A DNA stretch of 64,000 nucleotides from an uncultured Ilumatobacter sp. (GCA_937905835.1 CALCXK010000056.1:226510-290509), one strand, 5' to 3'. Counted from the first letter of the stretch, positions 25,395 through 33,650 are shown. Numbers and translations are program-made. Notes: a model not told the origin generated them from the letters alone.

Positions 25395-27188
25395 ATGGCT
25401 GACCCGATCCGCATCGCCAACTGCTCAGGCTTCTTCGGCGACCGGCCGAGCGGCGCGCTCGAGATGGTCGAGGGTGGGCCGATTGACGTCCTCACCGGCG
25501 ACTGGCTTGCCGAGCTGACGATGCTGATCCTCAGCCGAATTCGGGCAAAGCGCCCGGGGCAGGGTTACGCACGAACCTTCGTCGGACAGATGGAACAGAT
25601 CATGGGCACCTGCATGGAGAAGGGCATCAAGGTGGTGTCCAACGCTGGCGGCCTCGACCCTGACGGCTGTGCCGAAGCGGTCAAAGATGTGGCCGACAAT
25701 CTCGGCCTCAAGCCGACGATCGCCTATGTGAATGGCGACGACCTCCTGCCGCGCATCCACAAGCTGGCCGCGAGCGGAGCGCTTACACCGTTCGATGGAA
25801 CGTCCGACGTGGCGCGATTAGGCAATCTCGATGCGTATGTCAGCGCCAACGCCTATCTCGGTTGCTTTGGCATCGTCGACGCGCTGACGCGCGGTGCCGA
25901 CATCGTCATCACCGGTCGCGTCACTGATGCAGCAGTTGTGTGCGGCCCTGCCGCCTGGCACCACGGGTGGAAACGGACCGACCTCGATCAGCTCGCCGGT
26001 GGCGTTGTCGCCGGTCATCTCATCGAGTGCAGCGCGCAGGTCACAGGGGGCAACTACTCGTTCTTTACCGAGATCGAAGGTCGCCAAGAGATCGGCGGCC
26101 GCGCCCGCTTCGGCTTCCCGTGGGCCGATGTCGCCGCTGACGGATCATCGGTTATCGGCAAGCACGACGGCACCGGCGGCGAGGTCTCGGTCGGCACGGT
26201 GACGTCGCAGTTGCTGTACGAGATCGGGAGCCCCGCCTACCTTGGCCCCGACGTCACCGCGCGTTTCGACACCGTCGAACTCGAACAGATCGCGCCTGAC
26301 CGAGTGAAGGTGTCGGGGACCCGTGGCGAAGCGCCACCGTCGACACTCAAGGTCGCGATGAACGAGCTCGGCGGCTTTCGCAACTCGTTCACCGTCGCTC
26401 TCACCGGCCTCGACATCGCGGAGAAGGCTGAGCTGGCGAAGGCCGCATTCTGGGACGCCTGCCCGTATCGGCCCGAAGATTTCGAGTCGGTCACTAGCCG
26501 TGTGATTCCGACGAATAAGCCTGACCCTGCAACTCAGGAAGAGGCAACAGCAATCTGGCGTCTCACCGTCAAAGATCCCGACGAGCGCAAAGTCGGCCGA
26601 GCATTCTCCGACGCCATGGTGCACACCGCACTGGCTGCTATCCCTGGTCACTACGGCCTCGGCGGTGGGCCTGGCGCGGCGTCGCCCTTCGGCGTCTACC
26701 GCCCGGCGACCGTCCCCGCCGACGCTGTCCCGCAGTACGTCACGATCCTCGGCGGCGACACGGTCGAGATCGAATCCACTGTCACACTCCGGTCAGACCA
26801 AAGTGTGACAGTCCCGCCAGTCGACACCCGTGTCACGCCGAGGTCAGACCTCGGTGTGACAGAACACGTTCCGCTGGGCACCGTCTTCGGTACGCGGTCG
26901 GGCGACAAGGGTGGCAATGCGAACCTTGGCGTGTTCGCCCGTTCCGATGAGGCATGGGAGTGGCTCGACAGCGAGCTGACGACCGAGATGCTCCAGGAGC
27001 TCCTGCCCGAAACCGCAGACTTACAGGTGGACCGACATCGTTTGGCCAACGTTCGCTCACTCAACTTTGTGATTCACGACCTCCTCGACGAAGGCGTCGC
27101 AGCGTCAACGCGTCAAGACGCGCAGGCGAAGGCGCTGGGCGAATGGCTGCGGGCTCGCCACGTCGATCTCCCCATCTCGCTGCTCTGA
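25395..27188 (+). CDS. AtuA-like protein (DUF1446) fused to AtuA C-terminal domain
   Basis: The 597-residue protein has an N-terminal DUF1446/AtuA domain (RIANCSGFFGDRPSGALEMV; VVSNAGGLDPDGCAEAV; VTGGNYSFFTEIEG) and a C-terminal domain starting at VPLGTVFGTRSGDKGGNANLGV. In many bacteria these are separate proteins. AtuA is required for acyclic terpene (citronellol/geraniol) use, though its reaction is not known. Between the domains lies a repetitive linker (STVTLRSDQSVTV, then RVTPRSDLGVTE) made by two palindromic DNA elements. The ATG at 25395 has GGGAG upstream. Context supports isoprenoid or leucine breakdown. Confidence 0.85.
   Translation: MADPIRIANCSGFFGDRPSGALEMVEGGPIDVLTGDWLAELTMLILSRIRAKRPGQGYARTFVGQMEQIMGTCMEKGIKVVSNAGGLDPDGCAEAVKDVADNLGLKPTIAYVNGDDLLPRIHKLAASGALTPFDGTSDVARLGNLDAYVSANAYLGCFGIVDALTRGADIVITGRVTDAAVVCGPAAWHHGWKRTDLDQLAGGVVAGHLIECSAQVTGGNYSFFTEIEGRQEIGGRARFGFPWADVAADGSSVIGKHDGTGGEVSVGTVTSQLLYEIGSPAYLGPDVTARFDTVELEQIAPDRVKVSGTRGEAPPSTLKVAMNELGGFRNSFTVALTGLDIAEKAELAKAAFWDACPYRPEDFESVTSRVIPTNKPDPATQEEATAIWRLTVKDPDERKVGRAFSDAMVHTALAAIPGHYGLGGGPGAASPFGVYRPATVPADAVPQYVTILGGDTVEIESTVTLRSDQSVTVPPVDTRVTPRSDLGVTEHVPLGTVFGTRSGDKGGNANLGVFARSDEAWEWLDSELTTEMLQELLPETADLQVDRHRLANVRSLNFVIHDLLDEGVAASTRQDAQAKALGEWLRARHVDLPISLL
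26781..26809. repeat. Palindromic repeat family B inside the atuA-like gene, copy B3
   Basis: A 29-bp imperfect palindrome starts GTCACAC and ends GTGTGAC, with the centre GGTCAGACC; the arms match at 12 of 14 positions and both exceptions can form G-U pairs. It is read in frame as VTLRSDQSVT in the interdomain linker, so insertion kept the frame open. Confidence 0.75.
26832..26860. repeat. Palindromic repeat family B inside the atuA-like gene, copy B4
   Basis: A second 29-bp palindrome, with arms GTCACGCCGAGGTC and GACCTCGGTGTGAC around a single A (13 of 14 paired), lies 22 bp after B3. It is read in frame as VTPRSDLGVT, parallel to the peptide encoded by B3, giving a tandem protein repeat. 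Confidence 0.75.
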
Positions 27189-27189
27189 A

Positions 27190-27999
27190 TCAGACGCGGA
27201 CCGGGCGAGCGAAACGGGCGTGCACCGGCTGAGCCCAGCGGACGATCGGTCCACCAATCGGCGTTGGCAGGCCGGGGGCGGTCATCGCTGAATCATCGAG
27301 TGCAATGAGTGTCGCGTCGTGGAAGGTCCATGGTTCGTGATCGACGGCGTGGAACCACAGCCGACCGAATGATTTCGCCACCGTTCCCCAACGAGCGGTG
27401 AGGAAGACGTCGAGTTCGGTCGGCTCGATTGGCTTGCCGACGTCGATGCTCACGTTGGTGAGCGCGGCAGGTGATCGTGGCCAGCGTCGACGTCGAGTCG
27501 CGTACGTGATTTTCGAGCCGTCGATGTCGAGCGTCATGTCGGCCCAGAAGTACGGAAACCCGATCAGCACTTTCGCGAATGAGACAACTGGGAGTCGCAC
27601 GCAGTCGAGCGACAGGAACCACACCGCCCGGTTGCCGAGCGAGTCAACCACATAGGTCCGCACGTTGGTTTCTTCGAAGTCGGACACGTACGGCAGCTTC
27701 GGGAGGCACGTCGGGCCGGCCCGCCGCATCATGAACGGGACAAGCGACACCCACGCCTTCCCGTCGAAGGTGTCGACGGTCAGCCCGTCAGGAAGCAGTG
27801 CTTGGACGGCGTCGGGCTCGTACGGCCAATGCAGGAAGGTCAGGTCGTGCCAGTCGTTCCGCAACCAGCCGCGCTTGATTGGATCGGGGCACGTGGCGGA
27901 AAGTGGCTTCGGATCCAAGGGTTGCCAGTCAGTCGGCGCGGCGGATGGGGCCGTCGACGGGTTTCCCGAACACCTTGCGGTTGGCCGGATCGTCGACAT
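27190..27999 (-). CDS. DUF2071 family protein
   Basis: The protein belongs to DUF2071 (YqjF-like), of unknown function: NDWHDLTFLHWPYEPDAVQA near the start, GLTVDTFDGKAWVSLVPFMM, NVRTYVVDSLGNRAVWFLSL, and LTARWGTVAKSFGRLWFHAV. The only ATG is at 27999, giving 269 residues, but its first about 22 codons overlap the upstream DUF971 gene in another frame and look non-native, so the true start could be a weaker codon near 27930. It is co-directional with and overlaps DUF971, so the two are probably co-expressed. Confidence 0.8.
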   Translation of the reverse strand: MSTIRPTARCSGNPSTAPSAAPTDWQPLDPKPLSATCPDPIKRGWLRNDWHDLTFLHWPYEPDAVQALLPDGLTVDTFDGKAWVSLVPFMMRRAGPTCLPKLPYVSDFEETNVRTYVVDSLGNRAVWFLSLDCVRLPVVSFAKVLIGFPYFWADMTLDIDGSKITYATRRRRWPRSPAALTNVSIDVGKPIEPTELDVFLTARWGTVAKSFGRLWFHAVDHEPWTFHDATLIALDDSAMTAPGLPTPIGGPIVRWAQPVHARFARPVRV

Positions 28000-28309
28000 C
28001 GTCGTCGCGTTCGTCCATCCACTGGCGCATCACGGTCCACGCGTAGATGCCAGTCGAGTGGCCATCGGACCAATCGAGGCTGAGCCCCCATGCGCCGGCG
28101 AGTTCGGCGTCGGTGATTGAGATCGGGCCGCCTTCCATGACCGACTGGCTCACGGGTTGGCCCTTCTGGCGCCGCGAGTTGCACTCGGCGCATGGGCAGG
28201 CGAGGCGAAGTGGTGCCAGTTCGAAGCGGGCAATGACACCGTCTTCGAACTCGATCTCGACGTGCGACGCTCGGTCGACTTCGATATTGAGAACGTCGTG
28301 GCGAGCCAT
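27929..28309 (-). CDS. DUF971 (gamma-butyrobetaine hydroxylase-like N-terminal) protein
   Basis: A 126-residue protein with the DUF971 fold: HVEIEFEDGVIARFELAPLR, then CPCAECNSRRQKGQP and WGLSLDWSDGHSTGIYAWTV. Such stand-alone domains have been linked to iron-sulfur or hydroxylase contexts, but the role is unsettled. The ATG at 28309 lies 7 bases after TAGCCT on the minus strand (leaderless), and a family-B palindrome sits directly upstream of that hexamer. Confidence 0.88.
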   Translation of the reverse strand: MARHDVLNIEVDRASHVEIEFEDGVIARFELAPLRLACPCAECNSRRQKGQPVSQSVMEGGPISITDAELAGAWGLSLDWSDGHSTGIYAWTVMRQWMDERDDDVDDPANRKVFGKPVDGPIRRAD

Positions 28310-28316
28310 CGGCCTC

Positions 28317-28356
28317 AGGCTACGGCGGTCACACTGTGCCTGGCGCAGTGTGACCG
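28317..28356 (-). promoter_or_regulatory. Leaderless promoter with abutting family-B palindrome (copy B1)
   Basis: On the minus strand the -10 hexamer TAGCCT (28317-28322) precedes the DUF971 ATG by 7 bases. Three bases further upstream, 28326-28356 is a 31-bp near-perfect palindrome (14 of 15 arm pairs) with GTCACAC and GTGTGAC near its ends. It would occupy the -35 region, so it may be an operator, or a repeat that landed there. The arrangement matches that at 42236-42281. Confidence 0.65.
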
Positions 28357-28364
28357 GTCAACCA

Positions 28365-29402
28365 TTAGCCGAGGATCAGTTCGGCGTAGTGGGGGAGCAT
28401 CATCGCGGGGCCGCTGAGCAGCAGTTCGGTGATGCAGCTGTCTTCCCACTTGCTCAGCTCTTCTTTGATCTTTCCGGCCGGGCCGACGAGTGCGACATCT
28501 TCGACCATTTCGAGCGGGATCGACGCAGCTGCTTCGGCCTTCTTGCCTTCGAGGTAGAGGTTCTGCACCTTGTCGGCGACGTCGCCGTAGCCCATGCGTT
28601 CGAACACCTCGTAGTGGAAGTTCGCGCCCTTTGCGCCCATGCCGCCTGCGTACAGCGCAAGGAAGGGGCGGATCATGTCGGCACATTCCTGGACGTTGTC
28701 GCCCGGCACGATTGACACGGTCGCTGTCACTTCGAAGCGATCCTTCTTGGTCGGGTCGCCCGATGCGGCGAAGCCTTCGTCGAGCTGATCGCGGTACCAA
28801 CGGTCTTCTTTCGGCGAGAAGAACAGGGGGAGCCAGCCGTCTGCGATCTCTGCCGACAGAGCAACATTCTTTGGTCCCTCGGCGGCGAGGTAGATCGGGA
28901 TGTCGTTGCGCAGTGGATGCACAGTTGGCTTGAGGGCCTTGCCGAGGTTGGCGCCGCCGTCGAACGGCAGCTGGTAATGCTTGCCGCTGTACTCGACGGG
29001 AGCCTCGCGGGCAAATACCTGGCGCACGATGTCGATGTACTCACGTGTGCGTTCGAGCGGGCGCGGATACGGCTGGCCGTACCAGCCTTCAACGACTTGC
29101 GGGCCAGACGCACCGAGCCCGAGGATGAAGCGGCCGTCAGAGAGGTGGTCCATCGTGATTGCGGCCATTGCCATAGCAGTCGGAGTGCGCGCAGCCATCT
29201 GAGCGATTGCCGTGCCCAGCTGGAGCGTCTTGGTTTGGGCGCCCCACCAGGCGAGCGGCGTCAGCGCATCAGAGCCGTATGCCTCGGCGGTCCATACTGA
29301 ATTGAAACCAAGTTTCTCGGCTTCCTGCACTGCTTCGAGTGCACCCTTCGGTGGGCCTGCCGACCAGTATCCGGTGTTGTATCCGAGTTTGAGATCTGCC
29401 AT
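28365..29402 (-). CDS. LLM class F420-dependent oxidoreductase
   Basis: This 345-residue TIM-barrel oxidoreductase is luciferase-like and probably uses coenzyme F420. Signatures are LGYNTGYWSAGPPKGALEAV, GFNSVWTAEAYGSDALTPLA, AAITMDHLSDGRFILGLGAS, GPQVVEGWYGQPYPRPL and PIYLAAEGPKNVALSAEIAD. The F420 assignment follows the mycobacterial subfamily pattern, and the substrate is unknown. The ATG at 29402 lies 6 bases after TACGGT on the minus strand, indicating a leaderless transcript. Confidence 0.88.
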   Translation of the reverse strand: MADLKLGYNTGYWSAGPPKGALEAVQEAEKLGFNSVWTAEAYGSDALTPLAWWGAQTKTLQLGTAIAQMAARTPTAMAMAAITMDHLSDGRFILGLGASGPQVVEGWYGQPYPRPLERTREYIDIVRQVFAREAPVEYSGKHYQLPFDGGANLGKALKPTVHPLRNDIPIYLAAEGPKNVALSAEIADGWLPLFFSPKEDRWYRDQLDEGFAASGDPTKKDRFEVTATVSIVPGDNVQECADMIRPFLALYAGGMGAKGANFHYEVFERMGYGDVADKVQNLYLEGKKAEAAASIPLEMVEDVALVGPAGKIKEELSKWEDSCITELLLSGPAMMLPHYAELILG

Positions 29403-29477
29403 GTTCAGACCGTAGGTGAACCAGGCCCGCCAGAATCAGTCCTGCCTGAAGACTATCTCACAGGCCATGATGTGTGG

Positions 29478-29903
29478 ATGGGGGGCGAGAACGACGATCG
29501 GCTGGCGGTGACGAACTCTGTCCGCATTCCGCAGTACGAATTACAGGAGACCTTCTCAGCGTCGGGCGGCCCGGGAGGTCAGCATGCGAACAAGGCGGCG
29601 ACACGTGTCGAGTTGACACTCGACGTCACCACATCGTCAGCTTTCAACGAGTCGGAACGCCAACGCGTCATCGACAAGCTCGGAGAGGTCGTTCGCGTCG
29701 TCGTAGACGACGAACGCTCGCAGCTCCGCAACCGAACGCTCGCAGCTGAACGAATGGCCGCGAAGTTACGCGGTGCGCTGCACGTACAACGGCGGCGTCG
29801 AGCAACGAAGCCGACGCGTGGTTCGCAGCGTCGTCGACTCCAAGCGAAGTCGGAGCGATCAGAAGTCAAACAGCAGCGCCGTCGACCGGCCCGCGACGAA
29901 TAG
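29478..29903 (+). CDS. arfB: Peptidyl-tRNA hydrolase ArfB (stalled-ribosome rescue)
   Basis: ArfB hydrolyses peptidyl-tRNA on ribosomes stalled at mRNA ends. The 141-residue protein contains SASGGPGGQHANKAATRVEL, with the catalytic GGQ at about residues 33-35, and a basic C-terminal tail (RRRRATKPTRGSQRRRLQAK, then ERSEVKQQRRRPA) that enters the mRNA channel. The start is uncertain: GTG 29472, ATG 29478 or a later GTG are all compatible. It converges on the P450 gene with a palindromic repeat at its stop codon. Confidence 0.92.
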   Translation: MGGENDDRLAVTNSVRIPQYELQETFSASGGPGGQHANKAATRVELTLDVTTSSAFNESERQRVIDKLGEVVRVVVDDERSQLRNRTLAAERMAAKLRGALHVQRRRRATKPTRGSQRRRLQAKSERSEVKQQRRRPARDE

Positions 29904-29936
29904 TTGCGAAAGGGGCCTGACCCCATAAGTAACTAT
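29900..29936. repeat. Palindromic repeat family A, copy 3
   Basis: The GTTGCGAAAGGGG segment and the GGGGCCTGACCCC hairpin core recur here, now enclosed by the outer arms ATAGTT (29900-29905) and AACTAT (29931-29936). The element spans the arfB stop codon and the last bases of the convergent P450 gene, so it forms the shared 3' end of both genes. Confidence 0.75.
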
Positions 29937-31168
29937 GCGGTGAAGGTGACTGGAAGCTTGTCTGGGCCGAAGATCGCGGTGCCAGGGGGCTTCCACTGCA
30001 CGCCGCCGGCCAGTTTCAAGTCAGGCATGCGGCGAGCGAGGATCGGTAGTGCTTCTTGCAGTTCGGCCCGTGCGAGCCACGCACCGAGGCAGTAGTGGAT
30101 ACCTGAGCCGAGCGTGAGATGCGGTGAACCGGCTGGCTCTTTGCGGATGTCGAAGGTCTCGGCGCCTGGGAACGTGCCCTGATCCCGGTTGCCGGTTGCG
30201 GTTGACGGAAAAATGAATGTGCCTGCAGGAAAAAGAATGTCGCGGTAAACGATGTCTTCACTTGCGAATCGGCCGGTGCCACGGATTGCACCGAAATAGC
30301 GCATCGACTCCTCGACGGCGCGTGGTGCGATATCGGGATCGTCGGCCAGCAGCTTCCACTGATCAGGATGCTCAGCGAAGAGGGCGACCGAGCAGCCGAG
30401 CTGATTGCGAGTGGTGTCGGTGCCGCCAATGATCACCGCGTTGACCATCATCAGCAGTTCTTCGGCATCGAGTTTGTCGCCATCTTCTTCGGCCGCGATC
30501 AGGTCGGTCAGCAGGTCTTCGCGCGGGTCGTTGCGACGCTCGGAAATCATCTGCAGGGTGTATTCGTTGAGTTCGTTACGAGCGGCCTTGATGATGTCGA
30601 GTTCGTCAAGCACGTTGGCGTTGAACACGCGCAGCACGTCTTCGGCCCAGCGAGAGAACAGTTGCCAGTCTTCTTTTGGCGCACCGAGCAGTTCGCAGAT
30701 AATCGGAATGGGATATGGCTCGGTGATGTCGGCAACGATGTCGGCCGTGCCAGACGCTGCCACGGGGTCGATTAACCCGTTCATCACCTCGCGCATGAAC
30801 GGCCGAAGCCGATCAGCAGAGCGCGGTGAGAATGCCTTGGCGACCAGGCGACGAAGGCGAGTGTGTACTTCACCTTCGGCGGCGAGGATCGACGGCTTGT
30901 CGCGGTTGCCGATGAGTTCTGGGTCGGTGATACCGCGCATCTCGGGGATCTTCGAAGCGGCGTTGTGCCAACGCTTGTCGCGCAGGACCGCGGTGACGTC
31001 GGCGTAGCTGAGAATCGAGTAGCCAAACAGGCTGCGTGCGATCCACGTGTCGTCGGCGAGTTTGGTCATCGCGGCCAACACTTCTTCGTGTGGCATCTCG
31101 AAGAGACCCGGATCGATAACCGGGAGATCCATCTCGGTGACCAGCGTCGGTGATGTGGCAGTGCCCAT
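29933..31168 (-). CDS. Cytochrome P450
   Basis: This 411-residue soluble bacterial P450 has the I-helix oxygen motif VIIGGTDTTRNQLG, the K-helix ExxR in EESMRYFGAIRGTGRF-type context (the strict pair is not clear by eye), and the heme loop LGSGIHYCLGAWLA with the Cys360 thiolate. No ferredoxin or reductase gene is adjacent. The ATG at 31168 follows TAGTCT by 6 bases on the minus strand (leaderless). It lies downstream of ald on the same strand but has its own promoter. The substrate is unknown. Confidence 0.93.
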   Translation of the reverse strand: MGTATSPTLVTEMDLPVIDPGLFEMPHEEVLAAMTKLADDTWIARSLFGYSILSYADVTAVLRDKRWHNAASKIPEMRGITDPELIGNRDKPSILAAEGEVHTRLRRLVAKAFSPRSADRLRPFMREVMNGLIDPVAASGTADIVADITEPYPIPIICELLGAPKEDWQLFSRWAEDVLRVFNANVLDELDIIKAARNELNEYTLQMISERRNDPREDLLTDLIAAEEDGDKLDAEELLMMVNAVIIGGTDTTRNQLGCSVALFAEHPDQWKLLADDPDIAPRAVEESMRYFGAIRGTGRFASEDIVYRDILFPAGTFIFPSTATGNRDQGTFPGAETFDIRKEPAGSPHLTLGSGIHYCLGAWLARAELQEALPILARRMPDLKLAGGVQWKPPGTAIFGPDKLPVTFTA

Positions 31169-31212
31169 CTGGCCAGACTAGAGAATGAGCACTACCGATG
31201 TTGGGGTCGGCC

Positions 31213-32347
31213 TCAGGCTTCGAATGGGCTGACGGCAGTGGCGTCGAGGGACGCCGCCACGATCTCGTTGGTGTAGACACCGTTAACGGTGTTCAGTCCG
31301 TGTGTCAGAGCCGGGTTCATCCGTGCGGCGCCGACGGCCCCGCCGAGTGCAACCTGCAGCTGGAAGGGGAGCGTTGCGTTGGTGAGCGCGTAGGTGCTTG
31401 TGTGCGGCACGGCACCCGGCATGTTGCCGACGGCGTAGTGCACGACACCGTGCAGTTCGAAGACCGGCTCGTCGTGCGTGGTTTCGCGGGTGGTGGCAAT
31501 GCAACCACCCTGGTCGACGGCAACGTCGACGATGACTGCACGCGGCTTCATCTGCCTGACGAGGTCCTCGCTCACGACGATGGGGGCACGGCCGCCTGCA
31601 ACCAGTACGGCACCGATGACGAGGTCGGCCTCCATGACCGTTCGCTCAATCGATCCCTGGTTTGACGCCAGCGTTGAGATGCGACCCTTGTGGATCTGGT
31701 CGACGTAGCGCAGGCGTTCGAGATTCTTGTCGAGCACGGTGACTTCGGCTTCCATGCCAGCTGCGATCACCGCCGAGCTCCAGCCGACGTTGCCGGCGCC
31801 GAGCACGACGACTTTGGCCGGGCTGACGCCGGGAACGCCACCCATCAGGACGCCGCGCCCGCCCTTGTGGCGTTCGAGGAAGTGAGCGCCCATTTGCGGT
31901 GCGAGGCGGCCGGCGACCTCACTCATTGGAGCGAGAAGGGGGAGTGAACCGTCGGCCAGTTGCACGGTCTCATACGCAATGCTGGTGGTCTTGGCTGCAA
32001 GCAGTGCCGCGGCGACGGCAGGGTACGCAGCGAGGTGCAGGTAGGTGAAGAGCGTCAGATCTTCACGCAGATACTGGAACTCTTCGGCCTTGGGCTCTTT
32101 GACCTTGAGCACCATTTCTTGGGCCCAGGCATCGGCAGCAGTCGGCACGATGGTGGCGCCAGCAGCGATGTAGTCCTCGTCCATAATCGATGCGCCGACA
32201 CCCGCTCCAGCTTGGATGCGCACCTGAATACCGCGAGCATCGAGCTCGCGGACACCGTCGGGTGTGAGGGCCACACGGTGTTCGGCGGTCTTCACTTCGG
32301 TCGGCACACCGACGGTCTTGATCACTGGTGCAGTCATGGGCTTCATG
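31213..32347 (-). CDS. ald: Alanine dehydrogenase
   Basis: Ald catalyses NAD-dependent interconversion of L-alanine and pyruvate plus ammonia. Clear signatures are GVPTEVKTAEHRVALTPDGV, LKVKEPKAEEFQYLR, FTYLHLAAYPAVAAALL, GRGVLMGGVPGVSPAKVVVL (NAD-binding loop begins here), VAVDQGGCIATTRETTHDEP and NMPGAVPHTSTYALTNATLP. ATG codons at 32347 (377 residues) and 32338 are both possible. It diverges from a Lrp/AsnC regulator, the same arrangement as ald and aldR in Mycobacterium tuberculosis, so alanine-responsive control is likely. Confidence 0.96.
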
Positions 32348-32400
32348 GTGCGCCAATTGTCACACTCGATTGCGGCGCGTTTCTCTGGAAGAATGTCGGA

Positions 32401-32847
32401 ATGGACATGCAATCCGCAGCTCTCGATGCTATTGACACTCGAATCCTTGGCGAGATGCGTCACGACGCACGAATCAGCTGGCGCGAACTCGGGGATCGCG
32501 TGCACCTGGCGCCAACGTCGGTGGCCGATCGGGTCAAGCGGCTCGAGCAGCAAGGCGTGATCACGGGCTACGAGGCCCGGATCGACGCAGCAGCGCTCGG
32601 TCGCACAGTCCAGGCGATCGTCGACGTCAGCCTGGTTCCTGGTGATGGTGCCGACGCCTTCGAGCAGCGCATCGCCGCTCGTGAAGAAGTGGTGTTTGCG
32701 GCCTACGTGACCGGCTCTGCCGACTATAAAATCATCGTCGAATGTGCCGGAGCGCCCGGGCTCGACGCATTCGTCAGGTGGGTTCGAGCCGATGAAGTCG
32801 TGGCGCGCACCGAATCACAGTTGATCCTGCGCACGATCCTCGACTGA
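32401..32847 (+). CDS. Lrp/AsnC family regulator, AldR-like
   Basis: The 148-residue regulator has an N-terminal HTH (LDAIDTRILGEMRHDARISW, then HLAPTSVADRVKRLEQQGVI) and a C-terminal RAM domain (DVSLVPGDGADAFEQRIAAR; VTGSADYKIIVECA). It is divergent from ald with 53 bases between starts. In mycobacteria the divergent AldR controls ald in response to alanine, so the same role is inferred. The ATG at 32401 follows AAGAAT by 6 bases, near the leaderless consensus. Confidence 0.9.
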   Translation: MDMQSAALDAIDTRILGEMRHDARISWRELGDRVHLAPTSVADRVKRLEQQGVITGYEARIDAAALGRTVQAIVDVSLVPGDGADAFEQRIAAREEVVFAAYVTGSADYKIIVECAGAPGLDAFVRWVRADEVVARTESQLILRTILD

Positions 32848-32904
32848 CCGAACTCAACCAACCAGCAACCGAGCAGTCCATTTTCGCCGTTAGCGTCGCC
32901 GTCG

Positions 32905-33525
32905 GTGGCAGGCAGAACTCACTACGACGTGCTGGGGGTTCGCTCAACGGCAGACGCCGCAACGATCCGAACTGCGTATCGCAGCCTTGCTCGCGACCAC
33001 CACCCCGACCGCGTGGCGCACAGTTCTGCTGCTGGTTCGACCAACATGTCGGCGATCAATGAGGCCTACCGGATACTCAACGACGCTGGCCGTCGTGCCA
33101 TGTACGACCGGTCGCTCAGCGGCAGGCAAGACAGCAAGCATCCGCTGACGTCGGCTCACGACCCCGAGTCACCCGAACGAAGGAACGTCGCCGGCGACGT
33201 GTATACCCGGCCAGCCCGTATCCCGTGGCGTTCTCTGCTTCTGTGTAGCGCGATCGCGATCTTCGCGATCGTTGTCCTGGCTCAGTTCGTCCAGCCGACC
33301 GGGCCGCAACCTCCCGACGGAATTCTGCGCAACGGCGATTGCGTGCAGATCCTGGACAACGGCGATGCCCGCGAGATTGCGTGTACCGGTCTTGACGACA
33401 TGGTCGTGCGTGCGTTCAACCCGACCTTTGACGCAGCCTGTCCTGGTCGTACCGTGGGACATCGCGACCGCCTCGGAATGGGCGTGGCGTGTGTGGAACT
33501 TCCTGATCGGGTGAGTCAGGACTGA
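32905..33525 (+). CDS. J-domain protein with one membrane segment
   Basis: The 206-residue protein starts with a DnaJ domain (THYDVLGVRSTADAATIRTA, with the HPD tripeptide in RDHHPDRVA, then INEAYRILNDAGRRAMYDRS). A polar linker follows, then one hydrophobic helix (SLLLCSAIAIFAIVVLAQFV, about residues 110-129) and an outer domain with three or more cysteines. It probably recruits Hsp70 to the membrane. The GTG at 32905 lies 8 bases after TAGCGT. It is not next to dnaK. tRNA-Val follows 52 bases downstream. Confidence 0.85.
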   Translation: MAGRTHYDVLGVRSTADAATIRTAYRSLARDHHPDRVAHSSAAGSTNMSAINEAYRILNDAGRRAMYDRSLSGRQDSKHPLTSAHDPESPERRNVAGDVYTRPARIPWRSLLLCSAIAIFAIVVLAQFVQPTGPQPPDGILRNGDCVQILDNGDAREIACTGLDDMVVRAFNPTFDAACPGRTVGHRDRLGMGVACVELPDRVSQD

Positions 33526-33577
33526 CCGAAAAAGTGGTGTTGCAAGCTCTGAGCGCTGCTAGCTTTGTGGCCCGCAC

Positions 33578-33650
33578 GGGCGATTAGCTCAGATGGTAGA
33601 GCGCCTCGTTCACACCGAGGAGGTCACAGGATCGATGCCTGTATCGCCCA
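33578..33650 (+). tRNA. tRNA-Val (anticodon CAC), atypical T-loop
   Basis: The cloverleaf has acceptor arms GGGCGAT and ATCGCCC, D-arm GCTCAGATGGTAGAGC, anticodon stem CCTCG/CGAGG with loop TTCACAC (anticodon CAC), and T-stem ACAGG/CCTGT. CCA is not encoded. The T-loop reads ATCGATG instead of TTCGANN: position 54 is A, which would break the usual T54-A58 pair. A -10-like TAGCTT lies at 33560-33565. It could be functional or a decaying copy; a truncated permease gene begins just downstream. Confidence 0.85.

Noticed and set aside
26776..26865. CRISPR-like array
   Set aside because: Only two similar palindromes separated by 22 bp, within a coding frame; no array of uniform repeats or cas genes.
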